Assembly: GCA_043228905.1 (NCBI GenBank)
Contig: JBHGNT010000008.1
Span: forward strand, 13,578,001 to 13,642,000
Direction of reading: 5' to 3'
DNA from: Azolla caroliniana
Taxonomy: Eukaryota; Polypodiophyta
DNA length: 64,000 nucleotides
Part shown: positions 12,171-21,209 of the stretch, one piece after another
Position numbering within the stretch: position 1 is the first letter of the stretch
How the letters are laid out: each line of letters starts with the position of its first letter
Made by a program: the position numbers and the translations under genes
Notes under the pieces: model-generated
Told to the model about the DNA's origin: nothing
What the model saw: only the letters and a program-made list of their open reading frames with translations
Database searches by the model: none

Positions 12171-12603
12171 CTACAACTCCTCACCCAGTAATGCATGTCA
12201 AAGAAGTTCCCTTGAGTCATGTCGAACAACAAGGGAAGCTTTAGAACGTGCTTCATGTCCTAACAATCACAAAGAACCTAGTGTCGGTTGGCAGATCGTC
12301 GACCAGGGGATGTAGGTGCGATTTATGCATCTCGAGTGCTTCATTGAGGAAGAAGAGCAGAACATCGTGCAAAGGGCGACCAGACGAGAGGATGTTCATC
12401 CTCGACACCAACCATCTAGGCACCGCCTTGTTTGCAAAAATACAGAAAATCGAGTCGGATATTGACTTGCGGCATAAGCGGATGAGCCACGTCAACTATC
12501 AGAGGCTTTCGATCCGGATCCCTATCCGGTTCTCCGTTCCCGATACCGATCCAGTTCCAACTTATTCAGCCGATCTGGATCCAGTTGAGCTTGTTCGCTC
12601 AAC
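12171..12603 (+). mobile_element. Copia alpha fragment: protease/integrase start joined to an LTR piece
   Basis: Plus-strand reading gives fragments FPLSHVEQQGKL, NVLHVLTITKNLVSVG and RMFILDTNHLGTALFAK, then LRHKRMSHVNYQRL. These match the protease-to-integrase junction of copia alpha at 31412-32100 (minus there). From about 12500 to 12603 an LTR end of the same family follows, with ttgagcttgttcgctcaaca at its close. Frame is broken and the ends are illegitimate junctions. Confidence 0.7.
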
Positions 12604-13430
12604 ACCTCCTCGAGACGCAATGAGTTGCAAAAACTGATCGAGCATGCCGATAATGACTTTACCATTCGACAAAGGGGAGAGAAAAGAAGAGAGGAATCGG
12701 CTGAGGAGAACATTTAGATGAAGAAGAGGCTGCTAAACAAAAAGAATGGCCGAGGATTGGCCAAGGATGCTGGTACAACGAAAACAATGGTGGAAGACAA
12801 CCGATAGTTGGTCGTTGTCTCTAAAAAGCTAGTAGTCATGGTGCCGCAGAAAATGGTGACAGTTATAATGGGCACGACCATGATGCTAACAGGGAAATTA
12901 CAAGAAGGTCATGCCTCCTAGGTATCAGAGGAGATAGTCCTAGGTTATCTAGACATTCCACCACCAATGCATGAAATGGTTGCCATTCTGCAATTTGGCA
13001 CTTAATATGAGTTCATGGACTATCTATCCCGACAACAAATAGTAGCAACAACCAAATTGGTAGAGGAGCATCAGGACCAACTAATGATACAAAGAGCCTT
13101 AGCCGGCAACATCGAAATAGAAGAGGAGGTTGTGCTGCATAGACTTGGCACAAAAAAGCAAGGGAGAATGGACCACATGGCAATCGAATTTCCAATATTA
13201 AATTTGGCATTGGTGGAGGTCCACCAAGAATTGGCCAACACACGGAGAATGGCCAAGGATATGGACTATAACAGCAAAAAGACAAGAAAAGGGGCCGAAC
13301 TATCGTTAAAACAATGGCGGTAAGTTGCGGCCAAAGTACAAACTCTAGAGCAACCATTACAAAAGGATGAGGAGAAAAAGCAAGAGACCCCTAAAAAGGT
13401 ATACATGCAGAAGCGTTATGCGAGACATTG
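12604..13430 (+). other. Unassigned coiled-coil coding remnant, possibly related to the gypsy B 3' ORF
   Basis: Plus-strand frames here (longest 13015-13323) encode charged, helical sequence such as QQIVATTKLVEEHQDQL and ALVEVHQELANTRRMAKD. There is weak similarity in layout to the gypsy B extra ORF near 2400-2500 (EQIVVVQQLVAQLDDDRLDNQ). This suggests a fragment of a related element in opposite orientation. No domain was recognised. Several stops are present. Confidence 0.35.
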
Positions 13431-13439
13431 AGTATATAG

Positions 13440-13625
13440 TCGGTTATCCGGAAACACAATAGTTAGGTATGCGCAAAGATGAGAGAGGGAGAGACAGAGT
13501 GAGTAGATAATAAATCATTCTATTACAAAAAGATTATTTGTATATAGAATGCGCTTAAAGAGCACTTTTTATACAAGCCCTAATAGAGGGCTAACAAGTA
13601 CTGACAAGTCCTTGAATGCTCATGG
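13440..13625 (-). repeat. LTR fragment of the copia alpha family
   Basis: Shares agagcactttttatacaag, the LTR-typical doubled cct-aa-aggg spacer and gaatgctcat with the LTR pieces at 1-100 and 62290-62390. Both ends are lost. It is followed at 13632-13647 by gggttcaaatcccc, which looks like a tRNA T-arm. Confidence 0.6.
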
Positions 13626-13639
13626 AAGAGCTTCTGCCA

Positions 13640-13920
13640 AGGGTTCAAATCCCCGAGTTTCAAGGGGGTCGTGGATATTTTGTTGCTACAAGAGCACCAT
13701 CTAAGTGCAAACAGGATCTTGAATATCAACAATCCTCTTTACGGGGATTTGTATACGTTCTAGTCCCCACCTCAAAGTGAGCACGGTAGGAAAGGGGGTG
13801 TTTGTACAGCTATAAGGAATTCTTTAGATGTCATGGTGGGACAGGACACCATAGTGGAGGGACATGCCATCTATGTGACTATCAGACGATACCAATGCAT
13901 AATCAGTATAATAAATGTGT
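13640..13920 (+). mobile_element. LINE-1 (first part): L1 endonuclease fragment
   Basis: Plus-strand frames give LLLQEHHLSANRILNINNP and GVCTAIRNSLDVMVGQD, then GHAIYVTI. This is the apurinic-type endonuclease domain of a plant L1 LINE; the block LQEHHL also occurs in the second LINE at 39850. The sequence stops at 13920, where copia D starts, and resumes at 26214 with VYAPNSPTKRAVF, the next endonuclease block. Target duplication tgtgt/cgtgt. Confidence 0.8.
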
Positions 13921-14491
13921 TGACAGAAATGCACGCTCCCTTCCGCCATACTCGTCCACAACCGAGTCTAAAATCGAAACACAGAAAAAACGGATAATGA
14001 ATGCACAACACAAAGGAGAGAAAAGAGTACACAAGATGTTTACGTGGAAAACCCAAACTAGGAAAAACCACAGCAACCCACAGACTGCGAACTATCACTA
14101 TATCACAAAGATTACAACAGTGAGCTCACGGAGGCAATGACCTCATGCTCACGATCTTCGCTATAGGCGGCGGTTACAACAGAGGCAACGACCTCTTCGT
14201 TTCTTTCTCTCTCTCTCTCTCTGTGCATTGTTGCGCTCTAATCTTGCGCCAACAAGAATGACAACACCCACACACATAAACAACAGTTTGCCCTAAGTCA
14301 TATTTATACTAAAATGACTTTTTCGCTATTTACAAATATAGCCCCGATGGACTCTCAGAAACATATTTACGAATATGTCCCTTCATCCGGTGATCACTCT
14401 TCACCGGGCCTGCATCATCAGGCACTTGCCGGACACTCATCATCCGGTTCTCACCGGGTACTCCTCATCCGGAGGGACCTGTTTCCTAACA
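13921..14491 (-). repeat. 3' LTR of copia D
   Basis: 571 bp. It contains a CT microsatellite near 14205 and a single short ccggttctcaccgggtac segment where the 5' LTR has a four-unit array. TATA-type tataaata on the minus strand near 14305. Confidence 0.9.
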
Positions 14492-14501
14492 AACTCCCCC
14501 T

Positions 14502-17068
14502 TCACTCCGGCATGGGGTGTCTTACTAGTCTGACCCGCTTCCGACATGCATCCAGCTTGTCAGGTGTCAGTACTTTGGTCAGCATATCTAAACCGTTCTC
14601 GGCCGTAGGGATCTTCGTCAGCGCGAACTCCTGGTCATCTACTCTTTCCCGGATCTAGTGATAACTACGCTGGATATGTTTCGTCCGGGAATGGTAGGCC
14701 GCATTCTTAGCAAGGTGGATGGCACTTTGACTATTACAATAGAGCAGGTATTCATCTTGCAGGATACCGAGCTCTTCGATGAAGTCCTTCATCCATAATA
14801 TTTCCTTGTCGGCTTCCACAACCGCCATGTACTCCGCCTCCGTGGTTGACAACACAACCGTCTTCTGCAGCCTTGACTGCCATGAAACAGCTCCCCCTGC
14901 ATATGTCATTACATACCCAGATATAGACCGGCTGGTATCCACATCAGCCGACATGTCCGAATTGGTAAAACCGTCAAGTTGAGGTTTACCGGAGCCGAAT
15001 CGGAGACACATATTTGAAGTGCCCTTCAGATACCAGAGTATCCATTTGATCGCGTTCTAGTGCTCCTTGCCAGGATTGCTCATAAACCGGCTCACCACTC
15101 CGACTGCGTATCCTATATCCGGTCGGGTACACACCATTGCGTACATTAAGCTCCCGACGGTAGAGGCATATGGAACTTTCATCATATCAACCTTCTCTGC
15201 TTTCGTCATCGGGCTTTGCTTACTGGATAACCTGCAGTTTGCCGGAAGTGTCGATCCGACTAGTTTCGTATCTGACATGTTGAACCGCTAAAGCACCTTT
15301 GTCACGTATTTCTCCTGTGACAGCCATAGTTGCTTCGTTGGCCGGTTCCAGATGATATGCATCCCCAACATCTGTCTTGCCGGACCCAAGTCTTTCATTG
15401 AGAAGGTCCGGTTGAGGGCCTTCTTCAGCATCCGAATTTTGGCTTGGTCCCATCCGACGATCAACATGTCGTCCACGTATAGAAGGAGTATCAGGAAGTC
15501 GCCTCCTTAAAACTTCTTCACAAACACACAGTGATCGGCCTGCATCTTGTGGTACCCTTGATCGGTCATGAAGCAGTCGAACTTCTGGTACCATTGCCGG
15601 GGGGCCTGCTTCAACCCGTATAGGCTCTTCTTCAAGCGGCAAACCAGGTGCTCCTTCCCTTTCTCCACGAATCCTTCCGGTTGCTGCATGTTCATCTCCT
15701 CTTCGAGGTCACCGTGAAGGAATGTCGTCTTCATGTCCAGTTGCTCTACCTCGAGGTCCATGTTTGCCGCTATACTCAGCACCGTCCGGATGGAGGTCAT
15801 CTTTACTACCGGGGCAAATATCTCGTCGAAGTCCACGCCCTTCTTCTACTGGAACCCCTTCACCACGATCCTGGCTTTGTATCTCAGGGGGTTGCCGGCA
15901 TATCCCGGTTTCAACTTGTACACCCACTTATTTCGGAGTGCCCGCTTTCCTTTCGGCAACTCCACCAATTCGTATGTATGGTTCTCATGCAGGGAATCCA
16001 TCTCATCCTGCATGGCACTTAACCATTTTCGGTTGTGGGTGTCATCCTTCGCTTCTTCGAAGCTTTTTGGCTCCCCCTCATCGGTTAGCAGCACATGCTC
16101 TGCATCCGGAAATCTCCGAGGGGCCCTTCTCTCTCTAAAAGGATATCTCTATCTCTGGGCTTCGGTAACCGGCTCCTCCATTTGCTCTTCATCCGAATTC
16201 GATTCGGGGTCTTGGCCGGTTCTGGTTTCAGCTTCCTCTACTTCTTCTTCTGCCTGTTCGGTATCCTCACCGTAACCGGCTGGTTCCTCGAGTGCTAACC
16301 AGTCTCTTGTTGGTTGGGTCTGCTCATCGTAGAATCGATCCTTACCGGTCGACTCCGAGTTCATTATCTTCTTCTCCGACTCCCAATCGGCGAGCGTCTT
16401 GTCCTCCATGAAGATAATATCTCGACTCCGGAATACCTTCTTGTCGACCAGGTCCCACACTCGGTAGCCAGACTCATCGTCGCCGTAACCGAGGAATATG
16501 CATGGCCAGGTCTTTGGATCTAACTTTCCTCTCCAGTCCTTAGCAATATGCACGTACACGAGACACCCGAACACCTTCAGATGCCGGTAGGACACTTCCT
16601 TACCGGTCCATACTCTCTGCAGCGTGTCTCCGTCCAAGGGTATTGAGGGTGATCTGTTTATCACATATGTCGCCGTCGACAGTGCCTCAGCCCAAAACTT
16701 CTTGGGTAGTTTTGCATGCACCAGCATACTCCGGACCCTCTCCATTATGGTTTGGTTCATCCTCTCGGCCAGCCCGTTTAGTTCCGGCATCTTTGGCATG
16801 GTAAATTTGAGCCGAATTCCCTTCGAGCGACAGTACTCCTCGAACTGCCCCCGGTATTCACCTCCGTTATCTGCTCGAACCGCCTTCAGCTTCCGGCCAG
16901 TTTCTCTTTCCACTCTCGCATAACACTTGATCCTTCGTCTTCAACGGTGTGGCCCACAGCTTCCGACTATGGTCATCTATGAACTTCATGAAGTACTGCG
17001 ATCCTGCATGTGACTTGGTGTCCACTTCACACACATCAGTATGCACCAACTCCAATGGTGCATTACGT
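14502..17068 (-). pseudogene. Copia D integrase, reverse transcriptase and RNase H (3' part of polyprotein)
   Basis: Minus-strand continuation of the copia polyprotein. Integrase: ELVHTDVCEVDTKSHAG, FIDDHSRKLWATPLK and VRADNGGEYRGQFEEYC (catalytic D and E blocks; 17055-16149). The linker is acidic. RT: DFDEIFAPVVKMTSIRTVLS, LVCRLKKSLYGLKQAPRQW, and near 15470 DDMLIVGWDQAKI from the catalytic YVDD block. RNase H: LSTTEAEYMAVVEADKEIL (15011-14655). At least five frame breaks or stops occur (near 16100, 15840, 15490, 15290, 15050). Compared with copia E the order and length are complete, apart from gypsy C, which lies between the GAG-pre-integrase zinc region and the integrase core. Confidence 0.88.
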
Positions 17069-17691
17069 TGTCGAGGTATTCCTCGCGGATGCGTGGAATG
17101 AGGCGGGACCTCGGGGGTCCTGTACCGAAGAGCAAGAGAGAAAAGAAAAGAGACCCACTACGTGCGAGGGTAGATTCACAGGGACACGGCCCTTCGACAC
17201 AAAGACGCGAGTGGGACAGCGACACAGAGAGACACGAATGTATGTATGTATTAACAAAGACAGACAACAAAACACGAAGTCGGTTACAACCGAACAGGCC
17301 GGCGAACAGATGTCGATACCTGTTCGTAAACGCATAGAAAGGAAGGAGTAGGTTGGAGGTGCTGCCGGAAGCACTCGGGCATTCCTCAGAGCAGCGCGAG
17401 CCTCCCGAAACCTGCACAGAAGGAAGCTATGGAGTCTGCGAACCAGAGAGAGAGAGAGAAGCCTTCGCACCCAATCCGACAGCACTCCGTCCTCGACTCT
17501 CCGCGATCCCTTTTCCCTCCTCGTCTCCCTCCTTTTATAGGCAAGGAAGGAGCCGTTTCCCCTTTATTTCCTACCTACCGAATCTGCCTGCCTAGGATCT
17601 CCTATGTACAACATAAGGCGCACGTGCATGAAGAGCCGGTTCCTACGCTCCGGTGCACCGATTCTGCTTGTGGACGGTTTTCTTCACAACA
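17069..17691 (-). repeat. 3' LTR of gypsy C
   Basis: 623 bp. TATA box on the minus strand (ccttttatag at 17531-17540 on plus). A GA microsatellite lies near 17446. It pairs with 23377-23999. Confidence 0.95.
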
Positions 17692-17764
17692 TCCGCCCCC
17701 ACCTAACCGCGCATCCACCGGCATGCGCCAAATTGAGTTGGGACGGGGAAAACCGGTCCAGCCT

Positions 17765-20653
17765 TTATTCCCCGCCCGTCGGTTCTTCTTCGGTTTCGGA
17801 TCGTTTGTCGTCCCGGTCCAGGTTATCTGGATCCGGCTCGTCGTCGTGATGCTTCTTGAACGCTTTGATCCGCTTCCTATCTACCGGTATCGCCATTCTC
17901 GTGCCGTCGAGTTCCGCCAGATGGTACGTCCCGTTGTCGTTGGCGCTTTGTACCACGTAAGGCCCGAACCACCTTCTTGCGAACTTCCGTGTCGCTCGGT
18001 GCTGGTTGTCGAGGCTGCTGTCGTAGACTAGCACCCAGCCGCCTTCCTCGATCTTCTTCGGTCGGAGCCGGTGTGTCCGGTCGAACTGGGCTTTGTTCCT
18101 CGTCCTGGCCACCCGAAGCCTTTCCGCAGCCTGCTCCACGTCCTCCGGTCTTCGCTCGAGCTGTCGTATGCGCGCCGTCAACAGTTCCTCCCAGCTCATC
18201 TCGTCTCTCCAGTCCATGGTTGCCCATGAGGAGATCGTACTTTCCATCGGCATGATCGGCTTTTGCCCAAACATGAGCTTTGCCGGCATGAATCCGGTTA
18301 CCGAACTGTGCGTAGTTCGGTCCGCCCACAACGCGTAAGGCAGCAGCCGCGGCCAGTTCCCGACTTGACCTCCGCATGCCCGAACTAACGCCTTGACGAT
18401 CGGTCCGTGACCGCGCTCCACCTTCCCATTCGCCTCCGGATTATACGCAGTGGTAAGCGAGAGCTTGACTCCTAGCCGATCGAACAACTCGGCCTCTTCG
18501 GCATCCAACTCCCTGCGATCAGCCACGATCTTCCCGACGCACCCGTACCGGCATATCATGTCCTCGATCAGGAACCAACATACAGCCGCGGTCGTTTTGT
18601 TCTGAAGGGCTCGGCCTTCCACCTGGTTTGTCAGATCTTCCTGAGCCAGGACCAGATACCGCATCTGCCCTACGCCCATCGGCATCGTCACCAGATCTAC
18701 CATCCATTTGAAGTGGATGGTCGGAGGGTACGTAGGGTGAAGCTCGTCCCGATGCCGGACTATGGAGTGCATCTGACAGCTCTCGCAAGTTGTCACGAAC
18801 CGATGCACGTCCCGGTACAGTCCCGACCACCAGTACTTCCCCTTTATCTTCTCGAACGTGGCCCACGTTCCACGGTGTCCAGCCCAAGGGCTGTCGTGGT
18901 AGGCTGTCAGCAGCTCCTCCTGTTCTTCCTTCATCGCCACCACCCGGAGCGGGACGCCGTTCCTCTTCTTCGGGTGCTTCCATAAGTATCCGTCTCGGAG
19001 AAAGAATCGGTAAGCTTTCTTCCGGATCTGGTTGACCTCGTCCTTCGTCCACGACACATCCGTCGTCATTGTCCTCAAAAATCCACCGATCTGGAGCCAC
19101 TCGCCGTCGTACCTGCTCTCGTCGAAGTCGTTAAGTGCCGGAGTGCTCGTCCCATCGGTCGTTACGTACGCCGCCTCGAAGAAGTCTACGCCGACTTCTT
19201 CGTCATCCGAAACCATGCCGCCCTCGTCATCAAACCTCCCCCTCGAAAGCATGTCGACCATGGCGTTGTCCTTTCCGGAAATGTGCCGTATTTCGGGGTC
19301 CAGGGACTTGATGTACGCTATCCACCTGAGCATCGCCAGGTCCGGTGTCGCGCATCCGGAAACCATGCCGAGAATCGGCAGGCAATCCGTCTCGATAACC
19401 ACTTCTGTCCCGATCAGGTAGTCTTTGTCGGCCTTTACTGCCGAAACGATACCCCAGAGTTCGCGCTTAACCTGGGCGTACCCTTGTTGTCGTTCACTGA
19501 GGACCTTCACGCCGAATCGGATCGGGAACCGAATGCCGTCCCCGTCTTCTTGGTTGACGACCCATCCGATCCCGGTCGGACTCGTATCCACCGTTATGTA
19601 TACCGGGGTACCCTTCTCGTAGACAGCCTTCCGGAGCGCCGGTGCTGCCGCAAGAGCTTCCTTCAGCTTCCGGACCGACTCCGTGTGCTCGTCTCGGCAC
19701 TCGAATTTTCGCCCTTTCTTCAGCAACCCGTATAGCGGCTCCGCAACGTGGGCGTAATGCGGGATCCATATGTGGTAGAATGCGCATGCCCCCAGGAACC
19801 TCTGAACTTCCGTAATCGAGCTACAGTCGGTCTTCATCGCGGAAATGGCTTCTACCTTTGCCGGAGACGGCTTCCGGCCATATGGTCCACATAGGTGTCC
19901 GACCACCAAGATTTCCGATTGCCCGAAGGCCGATTTCTCCCCGGAGAAGGTGAGCCTCGCATCCTCTAGCCTTTGTAGCACCTTCTCGCAGTCGCCGATG
20001 TGTGTTGCCACGAATCGCCGGCATCCGTCCGGCCCGACTGTCTCGTCCTTCTCTTCCACCGGGCACCCTTTGATAGGGATGTCGTCTAGAAACGGCATGG
20101 TGATGTCTGGGATGCAATCCCTCAGTACCTTGTTCATTGCATTCACCATGTGGGCCACTGAGTTGGTCCCTCCTTGTGGCAGGGTACACATTCGCACTAG
20201 GCCGAGGGGAGTTCGCATCGTCGTAATGTCTCTGCTCTCCACGGCTAGCTGGAACTGGTCGTAACCCGAGTATAGATCACCGACCGAGTAAATCGACCTT
20301 CCGGCGAAGGCCTCCGCGAACTCTTCTATGGTCGGTTCGATTCCTGCGTTCCGAATGGTCACTCTGTTGACCGGCTGCAGGTCCTGAATGAAGCGCAATG
20401 TTCCGTTTTTCTTTGGTACGGTAAACCATCGGTTCGAGTATGGCGCGCTCGACGGTTCGAGAATACCCATATCGACTTTCTGCCTCAGTAGCTCCATCAA
20501 CTCCAGGATGTGAGCTCTTGGTACCGGAATCGGCTTGAGATTCCACGGCACATGCGGTACCGTAAATATCACCATTGGCTCCACGATTGTCGAGTCTACG
20601 CACCCAATCTCTTCCGGCGAGAATGCGAAGGCTTTCCCATGCCTTCCGAGCAT
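17765..20653 (-). CDS. Gypsy C pol: reverse transcriptase, RNase H, integrase
   Basis: An uninterrupted 962-codon frame. RT (about residues 30-230): IPVPRAHILELMELL, VPKKNGTLRFIQDLQPVNR, LYSGYDQFQL, RMCTLPQGGTNS and the catalytic block MPFLDDIPIKGC, with F-L-D-D in place of Y-x-D-D. RNase H (about 345-480): VYITVDTSPTGIGWVV, KRELWGIVSAV and ISGKDNAMVDMLSR. Integrase: zinc segment AYHDSPWAGHRGT then CESCQMHS; core Asp in KWMVDLVTMP, second Asp in IVADRREL, Glu in EANGKVERGHGP. The C-terminal domain ends KFARRWFGPYVVQSANDNGTYHLAELDGT. The first Met is internal to the coding frame; conserved sequence (TDGTLRELKIGGGGFLLP) continues upstream to about 20745. The wording of RT and RNase H resembles fungal-type gypsy elements as I recall them, an inference needing a search. 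Confidence 0.93.
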   Translation of the reverse strand: MLGRHGKAFAFSPEEIGCVDSTIVEPMVIFTVPHVPWNLKPIPVPRAHILELMELLRQKVDMGILEPSSAPYSNRWFTVPKKNGTLRFIQDLQPVNRVTIRNAGIEPTIEEFAEAFAGRSIYSVGDLYSGYDQFQLAVESRDITTMRTPLGLVRMCTLPQGGTNSVAHMVNAMNKVLRDCIPDITMPFLDDIPIKGCPVEEKDETVGPDGCRRFVATHIGDCEKVLQRLEDARLTFSGEKSAFGQSEILVVGHLCGPYGRKPSPAKVEAISAMKTDCSSITEVQRFLGACAFYHIWIPHYAHVAEPLYGLLKKGRKFECRDEHTESVRKLKEALAAAPALRKAVYEKGTPVYITVDTSPTGIGWVVNQEDGDGIRFPIRFGVKVLSERQQGYAQVKRELWGIVSAVKADKDYLIGTEVVIETDCLPILGMVSGCATPDLAMLRWIAYIKSLDPEIRHISGKDNAMVDMLSRGRFDDEGGMVSDDEEVGVDFFEAAYVTTDGTSTPALNDFDESRYDGEWLQIGGFLRTMTTDVSWTKDEVNQIRKKAYRFFLRDGYLWKHPKKRNGVPLRVVAMKEEQEELLTAYHDSPWAGHRGTWATFEKIKGKYWWSGLYRDVHRFVTTCESCQMHSIVRHRDELHPTYPPTIHFKWMVDLVTMPMGVGQMRYLVLAQEDLTNQVEGRALQNKTTAAVCWFLIEDMICRYGCVGKIVADRRELDAEEAELFDRLGVKLSLTTAYNPEANGKVERGHGPIVKALVRACGGQVGNWPRLLPYALWADRTTHSSVTGFMPAKLMFGQKPIMPMESTISSWATMDWRDEMSWEELLTARIRQLERRPEDVEQAAERLRVARTRNKAQFDRTHRLRPKKIEEGGWVLVYDSSLDNQHRATRKFARRWFGPYVVQSANDNGTYHLAELDGTRMAIPVDRKRIKAFKKHHDDEPDPDNLDRDDKRSETEEEPTGGE

Positions 20654-21209
20654 TCTCTGAAACCGGTCTTCCTCCGCCGGTAGTAGGAACCCGCCCCCAC
20701 CGATCTTGAGCTCCCGGAGCGTCCCGTCGGTCCGGATCTCATAAACTGGGGTCCGACGCCACCCCTCTGATTCGGGACTCGCTGCCCTCCGACAAGGGTG
20801 CCGCGACTGGCCTTACCTTCCGGTCCACAGTCTTGTACTTCGTGCTAACTCGGGCCGTCCGATCCGACCCGAGCCCCCGACTGAAGTTCGCGATGACTTC
20901 GTACATCTCTTCGGAACATACCGGTATTGTCCGGTCTTCGTTAAGGTCTTCTCCGGCAACCTTCCTCAGCATCCCCAAGGTGTCGTCGAAGGAGACCGCC
21001 TCCACGGCCCCGCTGATTTCCTCGTCCGGACCGAGAACTCCGCACACTCGAAGTCGCACTTCCGCCCTTGTCTTTTCTCGGCCAACGATGCCGACTATCA
21101 TACACCCTCCGTTGTCGGAAAAGCAAAATCTCCTACCTATCGTACAGTCGTGGGGTCTTTCCCGAGTGTCCGGACTGTCTCGGCCCCACGCCTTGGCAGC
21201 CCTCTCTAA
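20654..21209 (-). pseudogene. Gypsy C protease-RT linker, out of frame with its neighbours
   Basis: Gag-protease and pol are in the same reading frame, but this segment of about 460 nt between them is open only in the frame shifted by one (21101-20739, extendable upstream to 21209: EDFLERAAKAWGRDSPDT then GCMIVGIVGREKTRAEV). Entry from gag-protease would need a one-nucleotide step back at GGAGGATTTTTAG (21206-21216). Return to the pol frame would need a compensating shift in the C run near 20750. Either two indel mutations have occurred, or the first is a translational frameshift site and the second a mutation. Confidence 0.6.

Noticed and set aside
13632-13647. Possible tRNA gene at gggttcaaatcccc.
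   Set aside because: Only a T-arm-like hairpin is present; no acceptor, D or anticodon arm could be placed.
14200-14225. CT/GA microsatellites here and at 25780, 43360, 44500, 51898 and 56594 as independent loci.
   Set aside because: Each lies inside an LTR in the same relative position as in its relatives; they are part of the LTR leader.
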